Shown here one piece after another: positions 8,584-16,296 of a stretch of 64,000 nucleotides of DNA. The stretch comes from a bacterium (GTDB lineage: Bacteria; Cyanobacteriota; Vampirovibrionia; Obscuribacterales; Obscuribacteraceae), in NCBI GenBank assembly GCA_018062085.1, contig JAGOSY010000022.1:1-64000 (forward strand), given 5' to 3'. A program made the translations under genes and the position numbers. Position 1 is the first letter of the stretch, and the number at the start of each line of letters is the position of its first letter. The notes below the pieces were generated by a model. That model saw nothing but the letters and a program-made list of their open reading frames with translations. It was not told the origin of the DNA and did no database searches.

Positions 8584-8623
8584 AAAAAAAGTTCGGTGGC
8601 TGAGCTGAAGGCCTTGCCACCGA
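8584..8623 (-). terminator. Rho-independent terminator after TerB-like membrane gene
   Basis: 8-bp GC-rich stem TCGGTGGC/GCCACCGA (8593-8600, 8616-8623) followed on the minus strand by AACTTTTTTT. It lies 56 bases past the stop at 8680 and only 16 bases before the start of the PRTase gene at 8567, so it could act as an attenuator between the Ter core and the biosynthetic genes. Confidence 0.75.
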
Positions 8624-8679
8624 TTAAGTTAGAAGGAATGTTCGTTAGAAGGAGTTGTTACGATCGCCGCAGCGTTGGC

Positions 8680-9417
8680 CTATTTGCTGTAGCTGCTTGG
8701 CTCTAAGCCCATTGCATTTGCTACTCGCTCTAGGCTGGCTGCCTCTAGTTCGTTGCCATTTTTGCCACCAACAATTGCAATTGCTACGCGCAAAGCCACA
8801 TCCGTTTGATTACCTTGGGCTGGCAAGCTCTTTATTGTTTTCATGGTGTCTTCCCAGTTGAACATACCACTGACATTTTCAATGCTGGTTAGGTAGCCAG
8901 TGAAAAGGTTCACCAATGTTTCTTTTGGCAGATGGTCGAGTGCTTTTGCTTTATTGATTCGCTCGATAATTGCTGCTTTTTTAGGGGCCGTGAGAATGTC
9001 GGCGCTATTGCCTGAAGATGCAAGCAGAGCGGTAAGGCCCATGGCTGATTTCTGGAAGGCCGTGGTGCTGAAGGCGGATGCACTTTTGGTTAGGTCATCC
9101 TGTGTGCCGCGCACTGCTTTCATAATCCATTTTTTTAGATAATAGAGAGCCACACCTATGTAGACCAAGTTTATTGCCAGTGCCAAAATACCGAGTACAC
9201 CGACCTTGGCCATAAAACCATGGGGAATGGCGACAATCACAGCTGAGATTACCAAGACTATGGCTGAAGTCGTGATTGCTTCTGCTTTGCCTGAATGGCC
9301 TAACAGCGGGTGAGTACGAAAAAATGTGTAAGTGTGTTTGCCCACCATAACCATGCCAAGCACGATGAAGGGCATAAGGAAGAATGATGAGAGTATGGCA
9401 TTGACGAGTGTCAACAT
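8680..9417 (-). CDS. Membrane-anchored TerB-like protein
   Basis: 245 residues. Three hydrophobic helices (about 5-27, 45-65, 70-95) are followed by a cytosolic helical region of about 150 residues. This region resembles the TerB fold in size, helix content and position at the end of a ter gene set, but lacks the obvious paired acidic motifs of the TerB at 11408. It may tether the Ter complex at the membrane near TerC. Assignment to TerB rests partly on context. Confidence 0.6.
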   Translation of the reverse strand: MLTLVNAILSSFFLMPFIVLGMVMVGKHTYTFFRTHPLLGHSGKAEAITTSAIVLVISAVIVAIPHGFMAKVGVLGILALAINLVYIGVALYYLKKWIMKAVRGTQDDLTKSASAFSTTAFQKSAMGLTALLASSGNSADILTAPKKAAIIERINKAKALDHLPKETLVNLFTGYLTSIENVSGMFNWEDTMKTIKSLPAQGNQTDVALRVAIAIVGGKNGNELEAASLERVANAMGLEPSSYSK

Positions 9418-9439
9418 GAGTGATTCCTCGATAAGTGTG

Positions 9440-9484
9440 AATAAAAAATGGTTGCTGGAAGCCCCAACTGAGGGGTCTTCCAGC
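9440..9484 (-). terminator. Terminator after terD (9513-10172)
   Basis: Stem of 12 pairs with one bulged base (9454-9465 with 9472-9484), then AACCATTTTTTATT on the minus strand. Starts 29 bases past the terD stop. Classic intrinsic terminator layout. Confidence 0.7.
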
Positions 9485-9512
9485 GTGGTGTTAAGGGCCG
9501 CCAGTGCTAGTT

Positions 9513-10172
9513 TTAGCCGTCGACTTCTTCGTCAACAGGCAAGCCGTGCTCAGCGCACAAAGCCTGGAAACCGCCATCAAAGCCTTGACCAACGCCTTCG
9601 AATTTCCATTCGTTGTTGTTTTTGTACAAGCGCACCAAAATTACCGCAGTGTTAGTGCTGGCATCTTCGGAGAGGTCGAACTTGTACAGCTCGGCATTGT
9701 TGGTGGCATCGACCAAACGAGCGTAGGCACCATCGACCATGCCGAAGTTTTGAGCACGAGTACGACCGCAATAGATGCTAGCGGTGAAGACTATTTTGGC
9801 GATGTCGTCAGGTACTTTTGCCAAGTCAACAGTCAACGTTTCATCGTCGCCCTCGCCTTGGCCGTCTTTGTTGTCGCCGCCATAAATGACTGCTCCGCTG
9901 GCATGAGTTTCAAAGCCTTCAACATAAGAGACCATGTCTTGGGCAGTGCGAATTTTGCCATCGGCCGTAACTAGAAAGGCCGCTGCGTCTAGGTCAAAGG
10001 CTTTGCCATCGGTGCGGCGTGGATTCCATCCCATACCAATGACGATTTTGCTCAAGCCAGGGTTTTCTTTGGTGAGCGAGATTTTCTGGCCAGCTGCAAC
10101 TTTTTTGGTCAAGTTAATTGCGACAGGAGCGACAGGAGTAGTAGTTTCAGTTGAAGTGTTTTCAGTGGTCAT
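9513..10172 (-). CDS. terD: TerD-family stress protein
   Basis: 219 residues. After a Thr/Pro-rich N-terminal 20 residues comes the TerD calcium-binding beta-sandwich: LTKENPGLSKIVIGMGW, FDLDAAAFLV, the acidic loop GDNKDGQGEGDDETL, and FSL-type end FDGGFQALCAEHG. TerD proteins bind Ca2+ and protect against tellurite, phage and other stresses in a membrane-linked complex with TerB, TerC and vWA proteins. Its protein is nearly the same as the product at 14729-15385, though the DNA differs at many third positions. Confidence 0.92.
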   Translation of the reverse strand: MTTENTSTETTTPVAPVAINLTKKVAAGQKISLTKENPGLSKIVIGMGWNPRRTDGKAFDLDAAAFLVTADGKIRTAQDMVSYVEGFETHASGAVIYGGDNKDGQGEGDDETLTVDLAKVPDDIAKIVFTASIYCGRTRAQNFGMVDGAYARLVDATNNAELYKFDLSEDASTNTAVILVRLYKNNNEWKFEGVGQGFDGGFQALCAEHGLPVDEEVDG

Positions 10173-10250
10173 GATTTTTCCTTTTGATTGGATTGAGTTG
10201 TTTGGTTTAAGTTGTTTCGTTTTTTGTTCACATCCTTGTGAGTCTTGTTC

Positions 10251-11285
10251 TTAAGCAGCTTCGCTAGTGTCTGGTTTTGGATAGACAATAGAGAGCACGA
10301 CAGAGCCTACGAGCAGTAGACCGACTACAGTGAGCGAGACGCCTACAGGTATTTCTGGGCCGTGTAAGACTGGAAGCTGACCAATAGTTGGGCTAACCCA
10401 ATCAAGACCTTTGTTGATCAGTTCAATGACATCGGCGAAAGAGGTAAGAGTTAGTTTTACGGCAATGAAGCCCAAAACCAGAGCAATACCTTCATTCAGC
10501 CAGCACAGCATAGGCATCAGCGCCGCTAAGATGAAATACAGCGATCTCAGGCCTAGCACAGCGAAGATGTTCGAGGTGATGACGATGTAGGGGTCAGATG
10601 AAACAGCCAAGATTGTAGGAATACTGTCTGTGGCAAACATCAGGTCCATCGCTTCAATCGAGATTAGCACCACAGCAAGCGGGGTGAAGAACCAACGCAT
10701 TTCGCCATTTTTCGCAGGGTCAGCTTGACGCACCATGAATTTTTCTTCGTGGTAGTCGTCAGTGATTCTGGCAAATTTGCGAAACTGACGGACAATCCAT
10801 AGATTGTCAGGATCAACTTCATCATCAGCGTCATCTGAGGTGAACATTTTCCAAGCACCCAGGGCCAGTATGATGGCGCAGCCGAAAAGCAAGAAATGAA
10901 ACTTAGCGATTAAGGCAGTTCCTGTACCGAGAATGACTATGCGGAAGAATATTGCCCCGAGCACGCCCCAGTAGAGCACGCGATGGTGATATTTTGAATC
11001 GACGCCAAAGTAGGCGAAGACCATAATAAACACCGCTAAGTTATCGACTGACAGTGACTTTTCCAAGATGTAGCCGGTCATGAATAGACCAGCGCTGTCT
11101 GCCCCGACTGAGTACCAGACCCAGCCAGCAAAGGCTAAAGATACCAATACCCAGACGACAGTCCAGGCACCGGCTTCTTTCATAGAAATTGAGTGTGTCT
11201 TTTTGTTGAAGACGCCTAGGTCAATGGCCAGCATTGCGATAACGATTAGCGCAAAGAAGCCCCACTGTAGAATTGAATGAGTCAT
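10251..11285 (-). CDS. terC: TerC-family integral membrane protein
   Basis: 344 residues, about 9 membrane helices. Family signatures: ILEKSLSVDNLAVF (near 93) and the second acidic motif DLMFATDSIPTIL, whose Asp/Ser residues are proposed to bind metal. TerC proteins are linked to metal (Mn) export and to anchoring the Ter stress complex in the membrane. Last residues are a short hydrophilic tail. Lies 78 bases from terD downstream and 122 from terB upstream. Confidence 0.92.
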   Translation of the reverse strand: MTHSILQWGFFALIVIAMLAIDLGVFNKKTHSISMKEAGAWTVVWVLVSLAFAGWVWYSVGADSAGLFMTGYILEKSLSVDNLAVFIMVFAYFGVDSKYHHRVLYWGVLGAIFFRIVILGTGTALIAKFHFLLFGCAIILALGAWKMFTSDDADDEVDPDNLWIVRQFRKFARITDDYHEEKFMVRQADPAKNGEMRWFFTPLAVVLISIEAMDLMFATDSIPTILAVSSDPYIVITSNIFAVLGLRSLYFILAALMPMLCWLNEGIALVLGFIAVKLTLTSFADVIELINKGLDWVSPTIGQLPVLHGPEIPVGVSLTVVGLLLVGSVVLSIVYPKPDTSEAA

Positions 11286-11304
11286 AAATCACCATAGTAA
11301 AAGT

Positions 11305-11326
11305 GCTTCCAGCTCAGGCTGGAAGC
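11305..11326 (-). terminator. Stem-loop between terB and terC
   Basis: Perfect 9-bp stem GCTTCCAGC/GCTGGAAGC with a 4-base loop, only 20 bases before the terC start. Followed by ACTTTTACT on the minus strand. Could end terB messages or control terC. Confidence 0.45.
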
Positions 11327-11407
11327 TAAAAATGCCTAGCTATTAGCCAGGCGCGAAGGTCACCGTCCCTGGTGATTCATCCTTATGTCTTACTGCTTGT
11401 TACTGGC

Positions 11408-11857
11408 TTACAAGCCGTAGTCAGTGGCGTTCAGGCCGAGCTTTTTGATGATGGCAACCATCACCTTCTTTTCGCTCTCGGCAAAGTCACCGTCAGAGTT
11501 GGCGATGATTATGCCGATTTTGACAGCCATATCGGCTTCATCAGCTTTGCCACGCAGTTTACCTACAATCTTTTCTAGGTCTAAGATGCCGAAGTCATCT
11601 AAGGCTTTGGGAATGTATGTTTCAAACTGTTTGCCCAAATCAGAGGGAGTGAAGTGGCCGAGAGCTTCGTTGCTCATGATTAGTCTTTTCACTTTGTCCC
11701 GTTCTTCTTGGGCGATTACACCATCGGCTGCGGCAACCATGGCGCAGATGCTTAAGACGGCATCGCGAAAGTCGATGCTTTTGTATTTTGCGGCTGCGCT
11801 TTTGATGTTGTTTAAAACTGATTGTGAACCGTTTTTGATTTCGTCAAGAAATGACAT
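11408..11857 (-). CDS. terB: TerB-family tellurite resistance protein
   Basis: 149 residues, all helical. Two acidic metal-binding motifs typical of TerB are visible: ADGVIAQEE (about 44-52) and NSDGDFAESEK (about 120-130). TerB is thought to bind metal at the inner face of the membrane and bridge TerC to TerD. Closely resembles the N-terminal half of the fusion at 12779-13852. Confidence 0.92.
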   Translation of the reverse strand: MSFLDEIKNGSQSVLNNIKSAAAKYKSIDFRDAVLSICAMVAAADGVIAQEERDKVKRLIMSNEALGHFTPSDLGKQFETYIPKALDDFGILDLEKIVGKLRGKADEADMAVKIGIIIANSDGDFAESEKKVMVAIIKKLGLNATDYGL

Positions 11858-11985
11858 AGTATTGCCTCTTTGGATGGTCGTTGAAATGAGTTGTTGAGTT
11901 GATCTTTGATTGAGCGTAGAGCTTCAATCCATTCGATTTTCTGAGCCCGGATATTCTGTTAGCTCAATTTTTTTGCAGCTTTGGT

Positions 11986-12702
11986 TTAGCCAGTGAAAGC
12001 AACGCGCACGATGTCTTCTGGTGACAGTTTGGCTGCCAAAATTTCGTCTAAGTGCACTACTGCTACAACGTCAAATGCCGCACCTTTAGCTTCTAGACCT
12101 TCATCTAAGGTTTTCAGCCAGGCGGTAGCACCAGCATCGTGACCGACTTGAATAACGGCAATGCCAAAGTCTGCGTCTTTGTTGATGCGGTGAGTGGCAT
12201 CAATGATTGCTGCTTCTACTGCGTCACGGTCAGCTGGGCTGCCATCGGTCCAAATCAGCATAGCAAAGGGTTTTGCCGGCGACATTTTTTCGTACACCGC
12301 TGCTTTGGCTTTGCCGAACAAACCGCCACTTGAAGCCGCTGTCTTGACTTTGGCCGGCAAATATTTGTTGATCATTGCCTGCATTGGTGGTGCCAGCACA
12401 GTGCCATTGTTTGGGTTGTGCTTGTCAAAGGCTTCGCGCACAGTGGCTTCGACAATGCCGGTATGAACTGTAAACCTGTCGTTGAAGAAAACTAAGTCGA
12501 TGCCGTCGTCGTCGAAGGCACAAACAGCTTTAGTGATTTCAGTGTTAACTTTCTTTGAAACATTCCAGCGGCTTTCGCCACGGTCGCCTTTTTCTGAACC
12601 CCAGGTCATGCTTAGGCTTAGGTCGACTAAGCTGGCCAGGTCTACGTTCAGGGTGGCAAGGGCGATTTGTACTGCTTTCAGTTTGGTTAGGCTAAGGGCC
12701 AT
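11986..12702 (-). CDS. vWA-domain protein of Ter cluster
   Basis: 238 residues with a von Willebrand A domain like that in TerF/TerY. MIDAS residues: DLSLSM (DxSxS, about 27-32) and the later Asp of WTDGSPADRD (about 152). An Ala/Lys-rich insert with GGLFGKAKA interrupts the middle. vWA proteins in Ter systems bind a metal and link the core to partner enzymes. Placed between terB and the TerB-TerD fusion. Confidence 0.85.
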   Translation of the reverse strand: MALSLTKLKAVQIALATLNVDLASLVDLSLSMTWGSEKGDRGESRWNVSKKVNTEITKAVCAFDDDGIDLVFFNDRFTVHTGIVEATVREAFDKHNPNNGTVLAPPMQAMINKYLPAKVKTAASSGGLFGKAKAAVYEKMSPAKPFAMLIWTDGSPADRDAVEAAIIDATHRINKDADFGIAVIQVGHDAGATAWLKTLDEGLEAKGAAFDVVAVVHLDEILAAKLSPEDIVRVAFTG

Positions 12703-12778
12703 ATCGTTCTCCGATTGAGTTGATTTGATTGAGTTGTTTTGGTTTTTACTAATGGTTCTTCGCTCAGGTGCTTGATGC

Positions 12779-13852
12779 TCAAGCTAGAGAAGCGATAACC
12801 TTTTGTAGGCTGTCAGCACTTTGACTCGGAATTTCTTCGCCAATGGCTTGAAATTTCCATTCGTTGTTGTGCTTGTAAGCCCGGGCAAGAACAAGGGCTT
12901 GTGGCTTCGTTTGCAAATCGAAGGCAAAGTGCAGCAGTTGACGCTTGCTGGCGCTCTGCTCTACAACCCTAAGAACTGTGGTTCTTAGCTCTTTGATTGC
13001 TTGCCCTTGGTTCGAGTTTTTGATGACGAACAAGAGCGACACAGCTTGATTGGCTATAGCTGCCAGGTTGAAGCTGATTTCTTCATCATCGCCAAGAGCA
13101 CTTGTTGCTCTGGTGTTTCCTACGTGTACGACTGCACCGTTGAAGGCCGTGCGGTTTTGTGTGTCCACGACTTGAATCAATGTTTTGTCTGGGCCGTAAA
13201 CATGAACAGCAGCAGTGCAGCTTGAGCCTTGGTTGGCGAAGCTGAGACCTGCTATCAGTTCGCTTACATCAGCTCCTGCCACTTGTTTCAGCGCTACTCT
13301 TTCGCCTTTTGCCAGAGTTTTGAGTGAGCTGCCCAGTACCCATGGAACTAGATTTGCAGGGGCTGGCGCTGGTTGACTGATGATCGCCGCTGAATTGGCA
13401 ACACCAAGGTCGTAGTCATTTTCATTGAGGCCGAGTTCGCTAATGATGTTCTTGATCACCGCTTTTTCAACATCGGCAAAGTCTTTGTCAGATTTGGCAA
13501 TGATGATGCCAATTTTCACCACCATGTCTGCGAAGTCTTGTTCTGCTTTGACTTTGCGAATGGCTTTGATAACCTCGACTTTCGTGAAATCATCTTTTGC
13601 TTGCTCGCAAAAACCAAGAAATAGGTCTCTTAAGACAGTGGCTGAGAAGTGACTCAAGGCCTCGTTGTTTTGAATGCAGGCAATTACCTTTTTTCGTTCA
13701 TCATCTTGCAATACACCATCGGCCATGGCTACTAGAGCGCATGTAGCCATACAGGCATCGCGAAAGTTTTGATTTTGATAGCGTGCTACTTTGCCCTTTA
13801 TTTCTTGGGTAACTCTGTTGGCAAGGTCTTGAGCACTGTCTAAAAATGTCAT
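12779..13852 (-). CDS. TerB-TerD fusion protein
   Basis: 357 residues. Residues 1-150 are a TerB domain with acidic motifs MADGVLQDDERK and KSDKDFADVEK. A Pro/Ala linker (PAPAPAN) leads to a TerD/TerA-like beta-sandwich from about 165 to the end, with LGDDEEISFNL in the place of the calcium-binding acidic loop. The acidic loop is shorter than in the stand-alone TerD proteins, so calcium binding may be weaker. Start at 13852 follows a GGAGAT ribosome site; an in-frame upstream ATG at 13897 overlaps a hairpin. Confidence 0.8.
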   Translation of the reverse strand: MTFLDSAQDLANRVTQEIKGKVARYQNQNFRDACMATCALVAMADGVLQDDERKKVIACIQNNEALSHFSATVLRDLFLGFCEQAKDDFTKVEVIKAIRKVKAEQDFADMVVKIGIIIAKSDKDFADVEKAVIKNIISELGLNENDYDLGVANSAAIISQPAPAPANLVPWVLGSSLKTLAKGERVALKQVAGADVSELIAGLSFANQGSSCTAAVHVYGPDKTLIQVVDTQNRTAFNGAVVHVGNTRATSALGDDEEISFNLAAIANQAVSLLFVIKNSNQGQAIKELRTTVLRVVEQSASKRQLLHFAFDLQTKPQALVLARAYKHNNEWKFQAIGEEIPSQSADSLQKVIASLA

Positions 13853-13876
13853 AAGTTGATCTCCATAGTTAAATTT

Positions 13877-13903
13877 GAAGCAGCGCCGCGCAGGCACTGC
13901 TTC
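13877..13903 (-). terminator. Stem-loop before the TerB-TerD gene
   Basis: Arms GAAGCAG and CTGCTTC pair, with an inner GCC/GGC stem, in the spacer after the TerD gene ending at 13976. Only 25 bases before the next start. No clear U-run. Confidence 0.4.
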
Positions 13904-13975
13904 GTTGTTAAGGCCTTGGATGGATGTCTATGGGTTTACTGGTTTATGCCTAGCTGGTTAGTTGAGCCATAGCCC

Positions 13976-14596
13976 CTATTCTGCTGGCACAGTAATGCCA
14001 TGCTCTGAGCACAAACGTTGCAGTCCGCCGTCAAAGCCTTGACCAACAGCTTCCATGCTCCAGCCCCCGTCTTTACGATAGAAACGAGCAAAAATCATCG
14101 CGGTTACGGTTGAGGCGTCTTCAGATAAGTCGTAGCGACTGACTTCTTTGCCAGTATCTGGTTCTACCAGGCGAACATAAGCGCCATCTACTTGGCCGAA
14201 GTTCTGAGCGCGTTTGGTAGCGTTGAAGATGCTCACGCCAATGACAATTTTTTGGACGTCAGCGGGTACTTTTGTCAGGTCAACTGAAATTGTTTCATCG
14301 TCGCCGTCGCCAGCACCAGTGCGATTGTCGCCATTCTGAATAACGCTACCGCTGGTATGTGACATGGCATTATAGAAGACAAAGTCATCATCATTTCTTA
14401 CCTTGCCATCTTCTTTCACCAGAAAGGCTACAGCGTCTAAGTCGAACTCCACACCAGATGTGACTCTTGGATTCCAGCCGAGGCCAACCAAAATTTTCGT
14501 AAAGCCGGGGAGTGTTTTACTCAAGCTCAGTTTTTGACCTTTTACCAGAGTAATGGTGGCTGGGGTGGTTGCAGTGTTTGAAGTGTTGTTGTCCAT
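13976..14596 (-). CDS. terD: TerD-family stress protein
   Basis: 206 residues starting MDNNTSNTATTP. TerD beta-sandwich with LSKTLPGFTKILVGLGW, FDLDAVAFLV, the acidic calcium loop GDNRTGAGDGDDETI and the end FDGGLQRLCSEHG. It is a more divergent paralog than the 9513 and 14729 copies. Start at 14596 is chosen over the upstream in-frame ATG at 14638 because AAAGGC lies at the right distance. Confidence 0.9.
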   Translation of the reverse strand: MDNNTSNTATTPATITLVKGQKLSLSKTLPGFTKILVGLGWNPRVTSGVEFDLDAVAFLVKEDGKVRNDDDFVFYNAMSHTSGSVIQNGDNRTGAGDGDDETISVDLTKVPADVQKIVIGVSIFNATKRAQNFGQVDGAYVRLVEPDTGKEVSRYDLSEDASTVTAMIFARFYRKDGGWSMEAVGQGFDGGLQRLCSEHGITVPAE

Positions 14597-14635
14597 TAGT
14601 GATTGCCTTTTGTTTGGGTGTGTTTGTTGATGCGA

Positions 14636-14694
14636 CAAACAAGCAGCAGGCCGCTAAAGAAAATATGTCTTTAGTTAGCCTGATTTGCTGTTTG
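14636..14694 (-). terminator. Long compound hairpin between two terD genes
   Basis: Inner 7-bp stem CTAAAGA/TCTTTAG enclosed by a longer imperfect stem (14636-14651 with 14678-14694). Lies 35 bases past the upstream terD stop at 14729. No U-run, so possibly an mRNA processing or stabilising structure. Confidence 0.45.
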
Positions 14695-14728
14695 CCACGT
14701 CTAGAGTGAGAGGGTTGAGTTGGCAGGA

Positions 14729-15385
14729 TTAGCCGTCTACTTCTTCGTCTACAGGCAGGCCATGCTCCGCGCACAGTGCTTGGAAGCCACCGTCAAAGCC
14801 TTGACCAACACCTTCGAATTTCCATTCATTGTTGTTTCTGTACAAACGCACTAAAATCACTGCACTGTTAGTAGAAGCGTCTTCCGACAAGTCGAATTTA
14901 TATAGTTCGGCATTGCTAGTGGCATCAACAAGACGTGCATAAGCACCATCAACCATGCCGAAGCTTTGGTTGCGTGAGCGACCGCAGTAGATGCTAGCGG
15001 TGAAGGCAATTTTGACAACATCTTCTGGCACTTTAGACAAGTCGACGGTCAACGTTTCATCGTCACCTTCGCCATCGCCAGTTTTGTTGTCGCCACTGTA
15101 AATCACGGCCCCGCTTGGATGAATGGTAAAGCCGTCCACATAAGAAACCATGTCTTGGGCTGTGCGGATTTTGCCATCGGCAGCGACAAGAAATGCTGCT
15201 GCATCCAAGTCAAATGCTTTGCCGTCGGTGCGACGTGGGTTCCAGCCCATGCCAATGACAATTTTGCTCAGGCCAGGGTTTTCCTTTGTCAGTGAAATTT
15301 TCTGACCTGCTGCAACCTTTTTGGTCAAACTGATAGTTACAGGAGCAACAGGAGTAGTGTTTTCAGTAGTTGTGTTTTCGGACAT
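14729..15385 (-). CDS. terD: TerD-family stress protein
   Basis: 218 residues, nearly the same protein as 9513-10172: same Thr/Pro-rich start, VAAGQKISLTKENPG, FDLDAAAFLV, acidic loop GDNKTGDGEGDDETL and identical C-terminus VDEEVDG. The two genes differ mostly at silent positions, so the duplicate is old and kept under selection. Calcium-binding sandwich; probably forms part of the cytosolic layer of the Ter complex. Confidence 0.92.
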   Translation of the reverse strand: MSENTTTENTTPVAPVTISLTKKVAAGQKISLTKENPGLSKIVIGMGWNPRRTDGKAFDLDAAAFLVAADGKIRTAQDMVSYVDGFTIHPSGAVIYSGDNKTGDGEGDDETLTVDLSKVPEDVVKIAFTASIYCGRSRNQSFGMVDGAYARLVDATSNAELYKFDLSEDASTNSAVILVRLYRNNNEWKFEGVGQGFDGGFQALCAEHGLPVDEEVDG

Positions 15386-15449
15386 GGTTATATACCTTTT
15401 GATTGGTTTGGATTGAGGTTGGTTTTTCGAGTGAGGTAAGAAGCGCTAC

Positions 15450-16031
15450 TTATAAGTAGGTCTTTTTGATCAATTCGATGGTGTCTTTCACGGTAGAGCC
15501 GCGGGTCAATTCGGGCAGAGTTTCGCCAATAGCATTGATTTTCCACTCACCGTTGTGGCGATAGAGCTTGACCATCACTAGGCCCGTAGACTTGCCCATG
15601 CCAGAGACGTCATAACGATATTTTACGTCCTCTGAACCATTGGAGACGTCCACAAGGCGCGCGAAAGCGTTGCGAATTTTGTCAAAGGTCTGGCCTTTGT
15701 ATGAGTTGATAACAAAGACAATTGATTTTACGTTGGCTGCAATTTTATCCAGTTTCACTGCAATGACTTCGTCGTCTCCATCACCGTCGCCGGTAAGATT
15801 GTCGCCATTTGAGTAGATTGGGTCTCTGCTGCTGTGTTTGGCACTAAACCAAACTGTGTCAAGCAGATTTTTGTTTTCGTCAAACAGTGCTGCCGATAAA
15901 TCAAGGTCGATACTGCCAGCACTTGGATCAGGATCCCAACCGCAACCGACAAAAACAGATGTTGGAGAGTTTTCACCAGGTTTGGTCAATGAGAGTTTGG
16001 CGCCTTTGGTCAGAGAGATTGTTGTGCTCAT
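15450..16031 (-). CDS. TerD-family stress protein (TerZ/TerE-like)
   Basis: 193 residues, shorter N-terminus than the other copies (MSTTISLTKGAKLSLTK). Domain motifs: VFVGCGWDP, IDLDLSAALFDE and the acidic loop GDNLTGDGDGDDEVI. The form IDLDLSA and the ending KDTIELIKKTYL resemble the TerE/TerZ branch. First gene after the promoter at 16250-16278, so it heads the Ter transcript. Confidence 0.9.
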   Translation of the reverse strand: MSTTISLTKGAKLSLTKPGENSPTSVFVGCGWDPDPSAGSIDLDLSAALFDENKNLLDTVWFSAKHSSRDPIYSNGDNLTGDGDGDDEVIAVKLDKIAANVKSIVFVINSYKGQTFDKIRNAFARLVDVSNGSEDVKYRYDVSGMGKSTGLVMVKLYRHNGEWKINAIGETLPELTRGSTVKDTIELIKKTYL

Positions 16032-16112
16032 GGTTGTTTCCTTTGAAGTTGGTTGATAGTTGTGGCTCTAGCGCGAGCCTGTGTTTTTTACTGCTGTGCA
16101 AGAAAGTTCAAA

Positions 16113-16138
16113 AGCAACTGCAATTGATTGCAGCTGCT
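16113..16138 (-). promoter_or_regulatory. Inverted repeat in the ter leader
   Basis: Near-perfect palindrome with core CTGCAAT-TG-ATTGCAG (outer arms AGCA/TGCT) in the roughly 215-base leader of the first terD gene. Could be an RNA hairpin or a site for a dimeric regulator. Confidence 0.45.
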
Positions 16139-16249
16139 CTTGAGGTTGTTGATGAAATAGCGGCGATTTGAAAGGTTGTGAGAGTTCTCGGCGGTTGGTT
16201 GAGGAAAAATGGTTATTACTCAACCTAAACTGCGCTATTGGGGTGCTGC

Positions 16250-16278
16250 AATATAGTCGTAACAAAACTACTTGACAA
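16250..16278 (-). promoter_or_regulatory. Sigma70-type promoter of the ter cluster
   Basis: Minus strand: TTGTCA (16273-16278), 17-base spacer, TATATT (16250-16255). Good match and ideal spacing. It would start transcription near 16243, about 210 bases before the terD ATG at 16031. Confidence 0.7.
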
Positions 16279-16296
16279 TCGACAGCCTTCACCTGG

